From NCBI GenBank assembly GCA_937873555.1, contig CALMWN010000068.1, positions 1-6,101 of the forward strand: 6,101 nucleotides of DNA, in the 5' to 3' direction. The notes beneath the pieces are model-generated. The model had not been told where the DNA came from. It did no database searches and saw only the letters and a program-made list of their open reading frames with translations. The position numbers were made by a program, and so were the translations under genes. Of the stretch, positions 1 through 5,900 are shown piece after piece. How positions within the stretch are numbered: the stretch's first letter is position 1; every line of letters begins with the position of its first letter. The stretch is from an uncultured Clostridia bacterium. Lineage in GTDB: Bacteria > Bacillota > Clostridia > Acetivibrionales > CALMWN01.

Positions 1-5
1 TGACT

Positions 6-1292
6 TCAATCTTCCTGCCTCCGGGCATTTACCATTTGAGAGACTCTTTTAAGAATAAACCGGATAATTATAAATGAAATAATAACTATAATAGTGGTTG
101 ATGAAACCTTTTTCATGGTGGGATTGGAAAAGGTCTGCTTTGCAGTACCGATAGCCCTGGCTTTCATGCTTTTTTCCACATTGGCAGCGGCAACTATCTG
201 AGATTTGCCAAGAGATACACCGTTACGGGTATATTCAACCCAACCCAGCACTTCACCCTGTTTGATAGGTGCCTGTATGGCAGGATTGATGTATTGCTCC
301 GTTTCGATATTCCAGGAGGACTTATCCGCCGGGAGCACACATTCCACACTGCTTGAAAGTACCAGATCAACGCTGGAGTTATTCACCGAGTCCATTACAG
401 GCAATGTCTTTACCAATTGATTTGCTTCAGCGATCTTTTGCAGGGAAAAATTCTTAAAGCCATATTCCAGGAGATCTTTGGAATTGTAGAACACCCTGTC
501 TGCTATGGGACTTCTTACCGACATCACGGCACCTATAAGCTCCATGCCGTCATTGTTTACTGCCGAAGAGATGAAATTATTCCCTGCCTGGCTTGTGTAA
601 CCGGTTTTCATACCAAGGACACGGTAAAGAGGAGATTTGAACCTGTTGTCAGTAAGCTTGTTTGTAGAATACAGAGGAATATCCCATTTTGGGTGTTTGT
701 TGGTTGGAGGCATTGAATATTCCTTTTTTGCTACTATTTCGCAGAACTTGGGCAAAGTCATCGCATATCGGGCGATTTTAGCCATGTCACTTGCCGTGGT
801 AAAGTGGTTCGGATCATGTGAGCCGCAGGGGTTGACAAAATTCGTATTGACGGCTCCAAGCTCCTTTGCCCTCTTGTTCATCAAATCGACAAAGTCCTTT
901 CGCGTGGGAGCAAGATTTTCGGCAATGATATTTGCAGTTTCATTGGCTGACTTGATAAGCATGGCATTGAGCAGGTCTTCCATCCTGAGTTCTTCACCGG
1001 GCATTATCCCTATATTCATGCCATCGACTCCGATATCATAGACTGCAGCCTTGCTTGCAGTCATTATCTGGTCAGGGTTTCCAATTTCAATCGCGAGAAT
1101 CGCAGTCATGATTTTTGTTGTACTTGCAGGAAAGATTTTCTTGTCTGAATCCTTTTCATATAGTATCTGGCCTGATTTTGCATCTATGAGGATGCAGGAC
1201 TGAGAATCAAGATTCAGGGAGTCTGCATACACCGGTATGAAGTTTGTTAATATAAAAAGCGTCACAATCAGGACAGCTGACAGTTTTTTCAT
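6..1292 (-). CDS. dacF: D-alanyl-D-alanine carboxypeptidase (DacF/PBP5-type, peptidase S11)
   Basis: This is a low-molecular-mass penicillin-binding protein that removes the terminal D-Ala from peptidoglycan stem pentapeptides outside the membrane. All three active-site motifs of the family are visible in the 428-residue product: SxxK as STTK at 57-60 (nucleophile Ser57), SxN as SAN at 115-117, and KTG at 229-231. A signal peptide covers about residues 1-23 (KK, hydrophobic core, then VYA before the likely cleavage). The beta-rich PBP5 C-terminal domain spans roughly 281-374. A hydrophobic segment at about 399-414 followed by basic residues looks like a true transmembrane anchor instead of the amphipathic helix of E. 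coli PBP5. Length is normal for Firmicute members. The ATG at 1292 is preceded by a GGGGG Shine-Dalgarno-like run (1300-1304) at 7 nt. It is divergent from comEA. The dacF symbol (versus dacA/dacB paralogues) is inference; the enzyme class is secure. Confidence 0.93.
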   Translation of the reverse strand: MKKLSAVLIVTLFILTNFIPVYADSLNLDSQSCILIDAKSGQILYEKDSDKKIFPASTTKIMTAILAIEIGNPDQIMTASKAAVYDIGVDGMNIGIMPGEELRMEDLLNAMLIKSANETANIIAENLAPTRKDFVDLMNKRAKELGAVNTNFVNPCGSHDPNHFTTASDMAKIARYAMTLPKFCEIVAKKEYSMPPTNKHPKWDIPLYSTNKLTDNRFKSPLYRVLGMKTGYTSQAGNNFISSAVNNDGMELIGAVMSVRSPIADRVFYNSKDLLEYGFKNFSLQKIAEANQLVKTLPVMDSVNNSSVDLVLSSSVECVLPADKSSWNIETEQYINPAIQAPIKQGEVLGWVEYTRNGVSLGKSQIVAAANVEKSMKARAIGTAKQTFSNPTMKKVSSTTIIVIISFIIIRFILKRVSQMVNARRQED

Positions 1293-1330
1293 AGTAGTGC
1301 CCCCGTTGGAAATTCATGTACCTTTATGAC

Positions 1331-1370
1331 TTTTGCCATTCTTTGTGTATTAACCTATCAATAGGCAAAA
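1331..1370. repeat. Nested inverted repeat / palindrome upstream of dacF
   Basis: TTTTGCC (1331-1337) is matched by the inverted GGCAAAA (1364-1370). Inside it lies a compact palindrome, CCTAT-CA-ATAGG (1354-1365). The two share the GG at 1364-1365, so they cannot both form as RNA stems at once. The palindrome lies between weak minus-strand promoter-like hexamers (TTGTAT at 1370-1375 and TAATAC at 1347-1352, 17 nt apart), about 60 bp upstream of the dacF start, which is where an operator could sit. The repeat is seen directly; any regulatory role is inference, and short palindromes occur by chance in AT-rich DNA. The rest of the 271-bp gap between dacF and comEA is AT-rich and holds nothing I recognise. 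Confidence 0.3.
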
Positions 1371-1550
1371 TACAAACATAATGTGCAGCTCCAAATGCAA
1401 TATCCCTTTATAGCACCTGAAACGGGCATGAGCCGGTCCGAATCCATTCCCAAATAAGTATATCAGAAATGAATTAAAAAATGTACAACATTGATAAAAA
1501 AATATGAAGTAATAAAAGGAATAATTACATGTATATAGAATAATATATTT

Positions 1551-1556
1551 GGGGTG
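1551..1556 (+). promoter_or_regulatory. Ribosome binding site setting the comEA start
   Basis: GGGGTG resembles the GAGGTG part of the Shine-Dalgarno consensus with one wobble, and sits 7 nt before the ATG at 1564. The longer reading that begins with TTG at 1549 would overlap this site, so the ATG at 1564 is preferred. Confidence 0.6.
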
Positions 1557-1563
1557 TAAGAAA

Positions 1564-2313
1564 ATGACAATAATGATATCTGATAAACAAATTGCCGTGA
1601 AAAAAAGCATGATTATTGTTGGAATATTGGTATTCTTGCTGATAATGGCAGCAGCAGGTATCATTATCAGCAGAAACAATGCCGGGATCATTATAGACAA
1701 AAGGGAAGCAGCCGCATCAGGAAGGCAGGAAGCATCCCAGGACTTGAAGGCTTTGCCGTTGGAGTCCAAAGTCCAGTCTGCTGACGGTGCCAGGCTCACG
1801 GATGATATAAAGGTGTATGTAGTTGGCTGCGTGAAAGAACCCGGGATTGTGACCTTAAAGAAAGGTCAGATTATTGATGATGCCATCAAGGCTGCCGGAG
1901 GAGCCGGCAGTGATGCGGATCTTGAAAATATCAATCTTGTTTACAAGCTGAGAGAAAATGTCATGCTAAGGATAAAACCGAAGAAAGAAGTCCAGGCAGC
2001 GGCTGCACCAGGAATGCAGGCCCAGGAGAATTCCGGTGAGGCTGGGCCGGGCATTGAAATATCCAGGGACAGCGGAGGAACTATTGTATTTGACAATGCG
2101 GGACAGTCAAATGGAAGCGCCAGGATCAATATTAATACGGCAACTCTTGAGAAGCTTGATTCACTTCCTGGTATAGGCACAGGTGCTGCAAAGGATATTA
2201 TTGCATACAGGGAAAAGAATGGCGAGTTCAAATCAACCACAGATATTATGAAAGTTCCCGGCATAAAAGAAAGTAAATTCGGGAGGATAAAGGATCTGAT
2301 AACGGTCGATTGA
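1564..2313 (+). CDS. comEA: ComEA-like membrane-anchored DNA-binding protein (SLBB + helix-hairpin-helix)
   Basis: The 249-residue product has the ComEA domain order. A short cytoplasmic N-terminus is followed by a transmembrane segment at about 16-36. An SLBB domain follows at about 82-139 (VYVVGCVKEPG at the start; DAIKAAGG and ENINLVYKL later). A low-complexity Ala/Gly/Ser-rich linker runs from about 140 to 185, and tandem helix-hairpin-helix motifs occupy about 187-248 (NINTATLEKLDSLPGIG, then VPGIK). In competent Gram-positives ComEA binds incoming double-stranded DNA outside the membrane and hands it to the ComEC channel. Neither comEC nor comEB follows here: the next gene is convergent, so this copy is stand-alone in the window and natural competence cannot be inferred. 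The upstream 100 bases are very AT-rich, but I find no well-spaced sigma-A promoter. The family assignment is strong; the DNA-uptake role is inference. Confidence 0.85.
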   Translation: MTIMISDKQIAVKKSMIIVGILVFLLIMAAAGIIISRNNAGIIIDKREAAASGRQEASQDLKALPLESKVQSADGARLTDDIKVYVVGCVKEPGIVTLKKGQIIDDAIKAAGGAGSDADLENINLVYKLRENVMLRIKPKKEVQAAAAPGMQAQENSGEAGPGIEISRDSGGTIVFDNAGQSNGSARININTATLEKLDSLPGIGTGAAKDIIAYREKNGEFKSTTDIMKVPGIKESKFGRIKDLITVD

Positions 2314-2316
2314 CTT

Positions 2317-2347
2317 ATGGCATTTGGTACAGGGCAAATGCTATTTT
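2317..2347 (+). terminator. Weak hairpin terminator downstream of comEA
   Basis: A stem of about 10 bp pairs 2317-2326 with 2335-2344 (core GCATTTG / CAAATGC, one G-U pair) around an 8-base loop, followed by a short run of T. It begins 4 bases after the comEA stop and includes the stop codon of the convergent small gene, so it could terminate comEA transcripts. The U tract is short, so termination may be weak. Confidence 0.45.
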
Positions 2348-2490
2348 ACCATTGCAGGAAGTATGATCAGTGTTGTTATCAGATATCCTATAAAAATGCA
2401 TGCAAAAGGGAGCACAACAGAGAATAGTATTGTTTTTCTTATTCTCTGCCTGCGGTATTTTTTAAACTTCGATACTCTTTTTGTCCTCAT
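2341..2490 (-). CDS. Small basic single-pass membrane protein of unknown function
   Basis: A 49-residue protein. Residues 1-20 are strongly basic (MRTKRVSKFKKYRRQRIRKT). A single hydrophobic segment at about 21-45 (ILFSVVLPFACIFIGYLITT and onward) ends just before the C-terminus (PAMVK). The positive-inside rule predicts a cytoplasmic N-terminus. The ATG at 2490 has a GGGGTGGG ribosome binding site (2497-2504) 6 nt upstream, much better than the in-frame TTG at 2556 that would give 71 residues. A plausible extended -10 promoter lies further upstream. It is convergent with comEA, about 27 bp apart. I do not recognise the family. The basic stretch plus one transmembrane helix resembles the N-terminal anchor of clostridial SPOR-domain proteins, so it could be a shortened relative, but no SPOR domain follows and the downstream DNA is occupied by comEA on the other strand. 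Start signals support it being real; function is unknown. Confidence 0.6.
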   Translation of the reverse strand: MRTKRVSKFKKYRRQRIRKTILFSVVLPFACIFIGYLITTLIILPAMVK

Positions 2491-2542
2491 TGGTAACCCA
2501 CCCCACTGAATAACCCAGACCCTGCAGGCATGATAGCCAAAT

Positions 2543-2554
2543 GCTCCGGGGAGC
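2543..2554. repeat. GC-rich perfect hairpin in the small-gene leader
   Basis: GCTCC-GG-GGAGC is a perfect 5-bp inverted repeat with a 2-base centre, flanked by looser CAAATG (2538-2543) and CATTTG (2562-2567) arms. It lies in the predicted 5' leader of the minus-strand 49-residue gene, about 50 bp before its start codon. A 2-base loop is tight for an RNA hairpin, so a protein-binding palindrome or chance is also possible. Confidence 0.3.
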
Positions 2555-2583
2555 AACGACCCATTTGCAAAAGCACTGGATTA

Positions 2584-2613
2584 ATTATAGCATTTATGTG
2601 GCCAAATACGGCA
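2584..2613 (-). promoter_or_regulatory. Candidate sigma-A promoter for the small membrane protein gene
   Basis: On the minus strand a perfect TATAAT (-10, at 2584-2589) is preceded by TGC, which gives the TGn extended -10 form. A partial -35, TTGCCG, lies 19 nt further upstream. Transcription would start near 2577, leaving a leader of about 87 nt before the ATG at 2490. The spacing is long, so the extended -10 would have to carry most of the recognition. Confidence 0.45.
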
Positions 2614-2645
2614 ATTTCCAGGAAATAATCGGATTTATTCTCTAC

Positions 2646-2675
2646 TTTACAGGGAACTTTTATAAATGGTATACT
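2646..2675 (+). promoter_or_regulatory. Sigma-A promoter for the FAH-family gene
   Basis: TTTACA (2646-2651, 5 of 6 to consensus) is followed after 18 nt by TATACT (2670-2675, 5 of 6), with a TGG just before it giving an extended -10. Transcription should start near 2682, about 73 nt upstream of the start codon at 2755. It is back to back with the promoter of the minus-strand small gene. Confidence 0.7.
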
Positions 2676-2740
2676 GTTTTTACCTGTATTATATGGCAGT
2701 TAAGGAAAATACACATACAATTGCCTAACAAATTTATAAT

Positions 2741-2748
2741 GGATGGTG
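2741..2748 (+). promoter_or_regulatory. Ribosome binding site setting the FAH-family start
   Basis: GGATGGTG differs by one base from the GGAGGTG consensus and lies 6 nt before the ATG at 2755. The in-frame ATG at 2743 falls inside this site and has no purine-rich site of its own, so 2755 is preferred. Confidence 0.55.
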
Positions 2749-2754
2749 TTTATT

Positions 2755-3513
2755 ATGAAATTGGTACGATTTGTTTTCGGCGGGCTGGAAAAATGCGGAG
2801 TGATAGAAGGAGAAGCTGTAAGGGAGATAGAAGGAAGCTTTTACGGGGAATTCAAAATCACCGGTAATACATATAAATTGGATGAGGTAAAGCTGCTTAT
2901 ACCTTGCAACCCTTCAAAGGTAGTTGCTGTGGGTCAGAATTACTCCGACCATGTGAAGGAATTCGGACATGAAATGCCAAAGAATCCTACACTGTTTGTA
3001 AAACTGCCTCATACCTATATAGGGCATGGAGATTACATCAAAATACCGGAGGGAGCGGGAAGGGTGGACTTTGAAGCCGAACTTGCCGTTGTCATCAAAA
3101 AATATTGCAGGAATGTCAGCGCTTCGGAGGCTGGTGAATATATACTGGGAGCTACCTGCTTGAATGACGTTACCGAAAGGGATATCCAGAAATCAGACGG
3201 GCAGTGGATCAGGGGTAAGAATTTCGAGACCTTCTGTCCGATAGGGCCATGGATCGTAAATGATGTAGATTATAATGCTCTCGACATAAAGCTTGTGCAG
3301 AATGGTGAAACCCGGCAGCATTCAAATACATCCTACCTGATGTGGAATGTTCATGAGCTGATAAGCTTTATTTCCAAGTCGATACCCTTGTATCCGGGTG
3401 ACATGGTGACAACCGGAACACCTTCCGGTGTTGGTCCGATAAAGGCCGGGGATGTTGTGGAGGTTGTGATAGAAGGCATAGGGACCTTGAAAAACGGTGT
3501 CAGGAATGCATGA
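2755..3513 (+). CDS. Fumarylacetoacetate hydrolase (FAH) family protein
   Basis: A 252-residue cytosolic metalloenzyme of the FAH fold. Family marks are visible: GQNYSDH at 60-66, the acidic metal ligands in DFEAELAVVI (Glu107 and Glu109), Asp138 in LNDVTERD, RGKNFETFCPIGPW at 153-166, and the C-terminal TGTPSGVG at 221-228 followed by AGD and EGIGTLKNGV. Length suits the short single-domain group (FAHD1-like; acylpyruvases, 2-hydroxyhepta-2,4-diene-1,7-dioate isomerases, oxaloacetate decarboxylases or tautomerases), not the longer eukaryotic fumarylacetoacetase. These enzymes use Mg2+ or Mn2+ on 2-oxo or enol acids. The neighbours include no aromatic-degradation genes, so a central-metabolism role such as handling oxaloacetate or acylpyruvates is at least as likely as catabolism; this is inference. 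It has its own promoter, and the thrS promoter starts about 30 bp after its stop with no terminator seen between. Family secure, substrate unknown. Confidence 0.9.
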   Translation: MKLVRFVFGGLEKCGVIEGEAVREIEGSFYGEFKITGNTYKLDEVKLLIPCNPSKVVAVGQNYSDHVKEFGHEMPKNPTLFVKLPHTYIGHGDYIKIPEGAGRVDFEAELAVVIKKYCRNVSASEAGEYILGATCLNDVTERDIQKSDGQWIRGKNFETFCPIGPWIVNDVDYNALDIKLVQNGETRQHSNTSYLMWNVHELISFISKSIPLYPGDMVTTGTPSGVGPIKAGDVVEVVIEGIGTLKNGVRNA

Positions 3514-3542
3514 ATAATATAAAAATGATGTTCAAAGCCGTA

Positions 3543-3571
3543 TTGACATTGGATATATATAACGCTATAAT
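3543..3571 (+). promoter_or_regulatory. Perfect-consensus sigma-A promoter for thrS
   Basis: TTGACA (3543-3548), exactly 17 nt, then TATAAT (3566-3571): both hexamers and the spacing match the housekeeping consensus fully. Transcription should start near 3578, about 17 nt before the first stem of the T-box leader. A maximal promoter fits a gene whose control acts afterwards, by premature termination. Confidence 0.9.
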
Positions 3572-3594
3572 CTTATATTAATTAAATATATATT

Positions 3595-3828
3595 GGACTG
3601 TGACGAGAAGAGTAAACCGTATTTTTTCATTAAGAGATAAGGTGCCGGAGGCTGAGAGTACCTTTATGGAGAACGAGTTGAAAACCACCTCCGAGTCCAA
3701 ACGGTGATCACGTTATAATCACTAAGAGATTTACTGCATAAGGCAAAAAAGCCTTGGTAGTTTTGAATTAGGGTGGAACCGCGGGAGAACGCTCTCGTCC
3801 CTTAGTATTAAGGGATGAGGGTTTTTTT
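3595..3828 (+). promoter_or_regulatory. T-box riboswitch (tRNA-Thr sensing leader of thrS)
   Basis: The leader carries the standard T-box parts. Stem I closes with GGACT (3595-3599) pairing AGTCC (3694-3698), beside a kink-turn-like GTGACGAG. The AGTA at 3611-3614 faces GAAAACC, placing an ACC threonine specifier at 3684-3686, followed by the typical ACCTCCGAG. An AGAGA and GGTG lie in the distal part. A probable Stem II is GTGAT (3704-3708) with ATCAC (3718-3722). Stem III is AAGGC (3740-3744) with GCCTT (3751-3755). The T-box sequence AGGGTGGAACCGCGGG is at 3770-3785. The antiterminator pairs AGGG (3770-3773) with CCCT (3799-3802) plus an upper stem 3782-3787 / 3792-3797. Its TGGA bulge (3774-3777) would pair with the 3' end of uncharged tRNA with discriminator U. 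Uncharged tRNA-Thr should block the terminator and switch thrS on. Identification is firm; stem details were folded by eye. Confidence 0.95.
3792..3828 (+). terminator. Regulated intrinsic terminator of the thrS T-box
   Basis: A 12-bp stem pairs 3792-3803 with 3810-3821 around a 6-base loop and is followed by seven T (3822-3828). Its left arm contains the CCCT that the antiterminator needs, so the two structures exclude each other. It ends about 30 nt before the thrS start codon. Confidence 0.95.
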
Positions 3829-3847
3829 ATTTGGTTATATTATAAAT

Positions 3848-3852
3848 GGAGG
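3848..3852 (+). promoter_or_regulatory. Ribosome binding site setting the thrS start
   Basis: GGAGG lies 7 nt before the ATG at 3860 but only 1 nt before the in-frame ATG at 3854. Another in-frame ATG at 3815 falls inside the terminator hairpin. This fixes the start at 3860. Confidence 0.85.
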
Positions 3853-3859
3853 TATGAAC

Positions 3860-5767
3860 ATGATAAAGGTAACATTAAAGGATGGAAGCATAAAGGAATA
3901 TGACAGCGGTGTATCAATCAAGGAAGTGGCTGAAAGCATAAGTGCAGGTCTGGCCAGGGTAGCTGTGGCCGGTGAGGTCAACGGCGAGGTAAGGGATCTG
4001 AGCTGCAAGCTTGAAAAGGATTGCAGGTTGAGCCTTCTGACAATGGAAGACGAAGGGGGAAAGCATGCTTACAGGCATACCACCTCTCATATAATGGCTC
4101 AGGCGGTAAAAAGGCTGTATCCCCAGGTCAAGCTGGCTATCGGGCCGTCAATAGAAAACGGATTTTACTATGATTTCGATATTGATAAGCCTTTGTCTGT
4201 TGAAGAACTTGAGAAGATTGAAAAGGAAATGGATAAAATCGTAAAAGAGGACCTGGTCCTTGAGCGCTTTACACTCCCCAGGGACGAAGCAATCAGGTTC
4301 ATGGAGCAAAAAGGGGAACCCTACAAGGTGGAGTTGATCCGAGACCTTCCGGAGGGAGAAGAGATATCCTTCTACAAACAGGGCGAATTCACAGACCTGT
4401 GTGCAGGCCCTCATGTACCTTCGACAGGAAAGATAAAGGCTTTTAAGCTGTTAAATGTAGCTGGTGCATATTGGAGAGGCAGCGAGAAGAATAAAATGCT
4501 GCAGAGGATTTACGGGACCGCTTTTGCAAAGAAAAGCGAGCTGGACGAATATCTTTTCAGGCTTGAAGAGGCAAAGAAGAGAGACCACAGGAAGCTTGGC
4601 AGAGAGCTTGATCTTTTCAACATTCTTGATGAGGGACCCGGATTTCCATTCTTCATGCCGAAGGGAATGGTTTTGAGAAATCTCCTGGAGGATTACTGGA
4701 GACAGGAGCATAAAAAGAGAGGGTACCAGGAAATCAAGACTCCGATTATCCTGAATGAGGATTTGTGGCACAGATCGGGCCATTGGGACCATTACAAGGA
4801 AAACATGTATTTTACGAAAATTGACGAGGGAGATTATGCCATCAAGCCCATGAACTGTCCCGGAGGAATGCTGGTGTACAAGAGACGCCTCCACTCATAC
4901 AGGGATCTGCCGCAAAGAATGGCAGAACTGGGGCTTGTTCACAGGCACGAACTTTCAGGAGCACTTCACGGGCTCATGAGGGTACGCTGCTTTACGCAGG
5001 ATGACGCACACATATTCATGACCCCTGAACAGATAAGGGATGAGGTAATAGGAGTAATTAACCTGATAGACGACTTCTATAAGGTTTTTGGCTTCAAGTA
5101 CCATGTTGAGCTTTCAACAAGACCGGAAAATTCAATGGGCTCGGAAGAACAGTGGGAAACGGCTACAAATGCCTTGAGGGAAGCGCTGGATGCAAAGGGC
5201 ATGAAATACAAGGTGAATGAGGGTGATGGAGCATTTTACGGACCAAAGATAGATTTCCATCTTGAGGATTCCATAGGCCGTACCTGGCAGTGCGGAACCA
5301 TTCAGCTTGATTTCCAGATGCCTGAAAAGTTTGACCTCACCTATGTCGGTGCCGATGGCGAGAGGCACAGGCCGGTTATGATTCACAGGGTTGTTTTCGG
5401 AAGCATCGAGAGATTTATAGCCATACTGACAGAGCATTTCGCCGGAGCCTTCCCGACCTGGCTTGCACCTGTACAGGTAAAGATACTGGCGATAATAGAA
5501 AAGCACCACCCATATGCTCTTGAACTGCAAAGCAGGCTTGAAGAAAGAGGTATAAGGACTGAAATCGATCTTAGGAATGAAAAGATAGGTTACAAGATCC
5601 GTGAGGCCCAGATGGAAAAAGTGCCGTATATGTTGGTTATTGGCGATAAGGAAATGGAGAACAATGCTGTAGCAGTGAGGTCAAGAAAAGACGGAGATTT
5701 GGGTTCCATGCCGGTGGATGCTTTTATTTCCAGGCTGGAGGAAGAAGTCATAAGCAAGGCTAAGTAG
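3860..5767 (+). CDS. thrS: Threonyl-tRNA synthetase
   Basis: A 635-residue class II aminoacyl-tRNA synthetase that charges tRNA-Thr in the cytosol, of normal bacterial length with all domains present. The N-terminal TGS domain covers about 1-62. The editing (second additional) domain follows, with HTTSH (His73, His77) and CAGPH (Cys181, His185), so clearance of Ser-tRNA-Thr should be intact. The catalytic core spans about 240-530. Its zinc ligands are Cys333 (NCPGG), His384 (DDAHIF) and His509 (MIHRVVFGS), matching E. coli Cys334, His385 and His511. Motif 2 is HRHELSGALHGLMRVR from 361, and motif 3 is around GSIERF. The anticodon-binding domain covers the last 100 or so residues (WLAPVQVKIL onward). 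It ends with tandem TAG stops. It is expressed from its own consensus promoter through a T-box leader and is followed by a terminator, so it looks monocistronic. Confidence 0.98.
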   Translation: MIKVTLKDGSIKEYDSGVSIKEVAESISAGLARVAVAGEVNGEVRDLSCKLEKDCRLSLLTMEDEGGKHAYRHTTSHIMAQAVKRLYPQVKLAIGPSIENGFYYDFDIDKPLSVEELEKIEKEMDKIVKEDLVLERFTLPRDEAIRFMEQKGEPYKVELIRDLPEGEEISFYKQGEFTDLCAGPHVPSTGKIKAFKLLNVAGAYWRGSEKNKMLQRIYGTAFAKKSELDEYLFRLEEAKKRDHRKLGRELDLFNILDEGPGFPFFMPKGMVLRNLLEDYWRQEHKKRGYQEIKTPIILNEDLWHRSGHWDHYKENMYFTKIDEGDYAIKPMNCPGGMLVYKRRLHSYRDLPQRMAELGLVHRHELSGALHGLMRVRCFTQDDAHIFMTPEQIRDEVIGVINLIDDFYKVFGFKYHVELSTRPENSMGSEEQWETATNALREALDAKGMKYKVNEGDGAFYGPKIDFHLEDSIGRTWQCGTIQLDFQMPEKFDLTYVGADGERHRPVMIHRVVFGSIERFIAILTEHFAGAFPTWLAPVQVKILAIIEKHHPYALELQSRLEERGIRTEIDLRNEKIGYKIREAQMEKVPYMLVIGDKEMENNAVAVRSRKDGDLGSMPVDAFISRLEEEVISKAK

Positions 5768-5800
5768 TAGTATTTGGGAATAATGTAGGAAAAATTTTAA

Positions 5801-5833
5801 TAAATGAGACTGTCATACAGGCAGTCTCATTTA
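5801..5833 (+). terminator. Intrinsic terminator of thrS
   Basis: AAATGAGACTG (5802-5812) pairs perfectly with CAGTCTCATTT (5822-5832). The stem extends by one A-T pair outside and two pairs inside, to about 14 bp. It lies 33 bp after the thrS stop, and a T-rich but interrupted stretch follows. The A-rich left flank means it might also act on the opposite strand. Confidence 0.75.
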
Positions 5834-5900
5834 CATTTATTTTACTGTTATGATATATTGTTATTGGTCAAATCATAAATTTTGATGGAGGGATAATGGT

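Noticed and set aside
1381..1460. Possible riboswitch or structured RNA in the dacF-comEA gap
   Set aside because: Only a short GGC/GCC stem is visible around 1425-1436; no conserved core of a known riboswitch class was recognised.
1491..1546. Promoter for comEA using TTGATA at 1491-1496 or TAGAAT at 1536-1541
   Set aside because: No -10 hexamer lies at proper spacing from the first, and the second would start transcription at the ribosome binding site.
1350..1799. 149-codon open frame on the minus strand with hydrophobic residues
   Set aside because: It overlaps the 5' part of comEA in antisense and the AT-rich intergenic region; its hydrophobicity mirrors AT-rich DNA, with no supporting start signals or recognisable domain.
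2491..2556. N-terminal extension of the small membrane protein from a TTG at 2556 (71 residues)
   Set aside because: It has no good ribosome binding site, while the ATG at 2490 has GGGGTGGG at 6 nt.
2541..2867. 108-codon plus-strand open frame overlapping the FAH gene start
   Set aside because: It runs through two promoter elements and then overlaps the FAH reading in another frame; composition is not protein-like.
3815..3859. Upstream in-frame extension of ThrS from the ATG at 3815
   Set aside because: That ATG is inside the right arm of the T-box terminator, and the added residues are not part of the TGS domain.
4148..5530. Several minus- and plus-strand open frames inside thrS
   Set aside because: They lie within the fully intact, conserved ThrS reading and lack start signals or recognisable domains.
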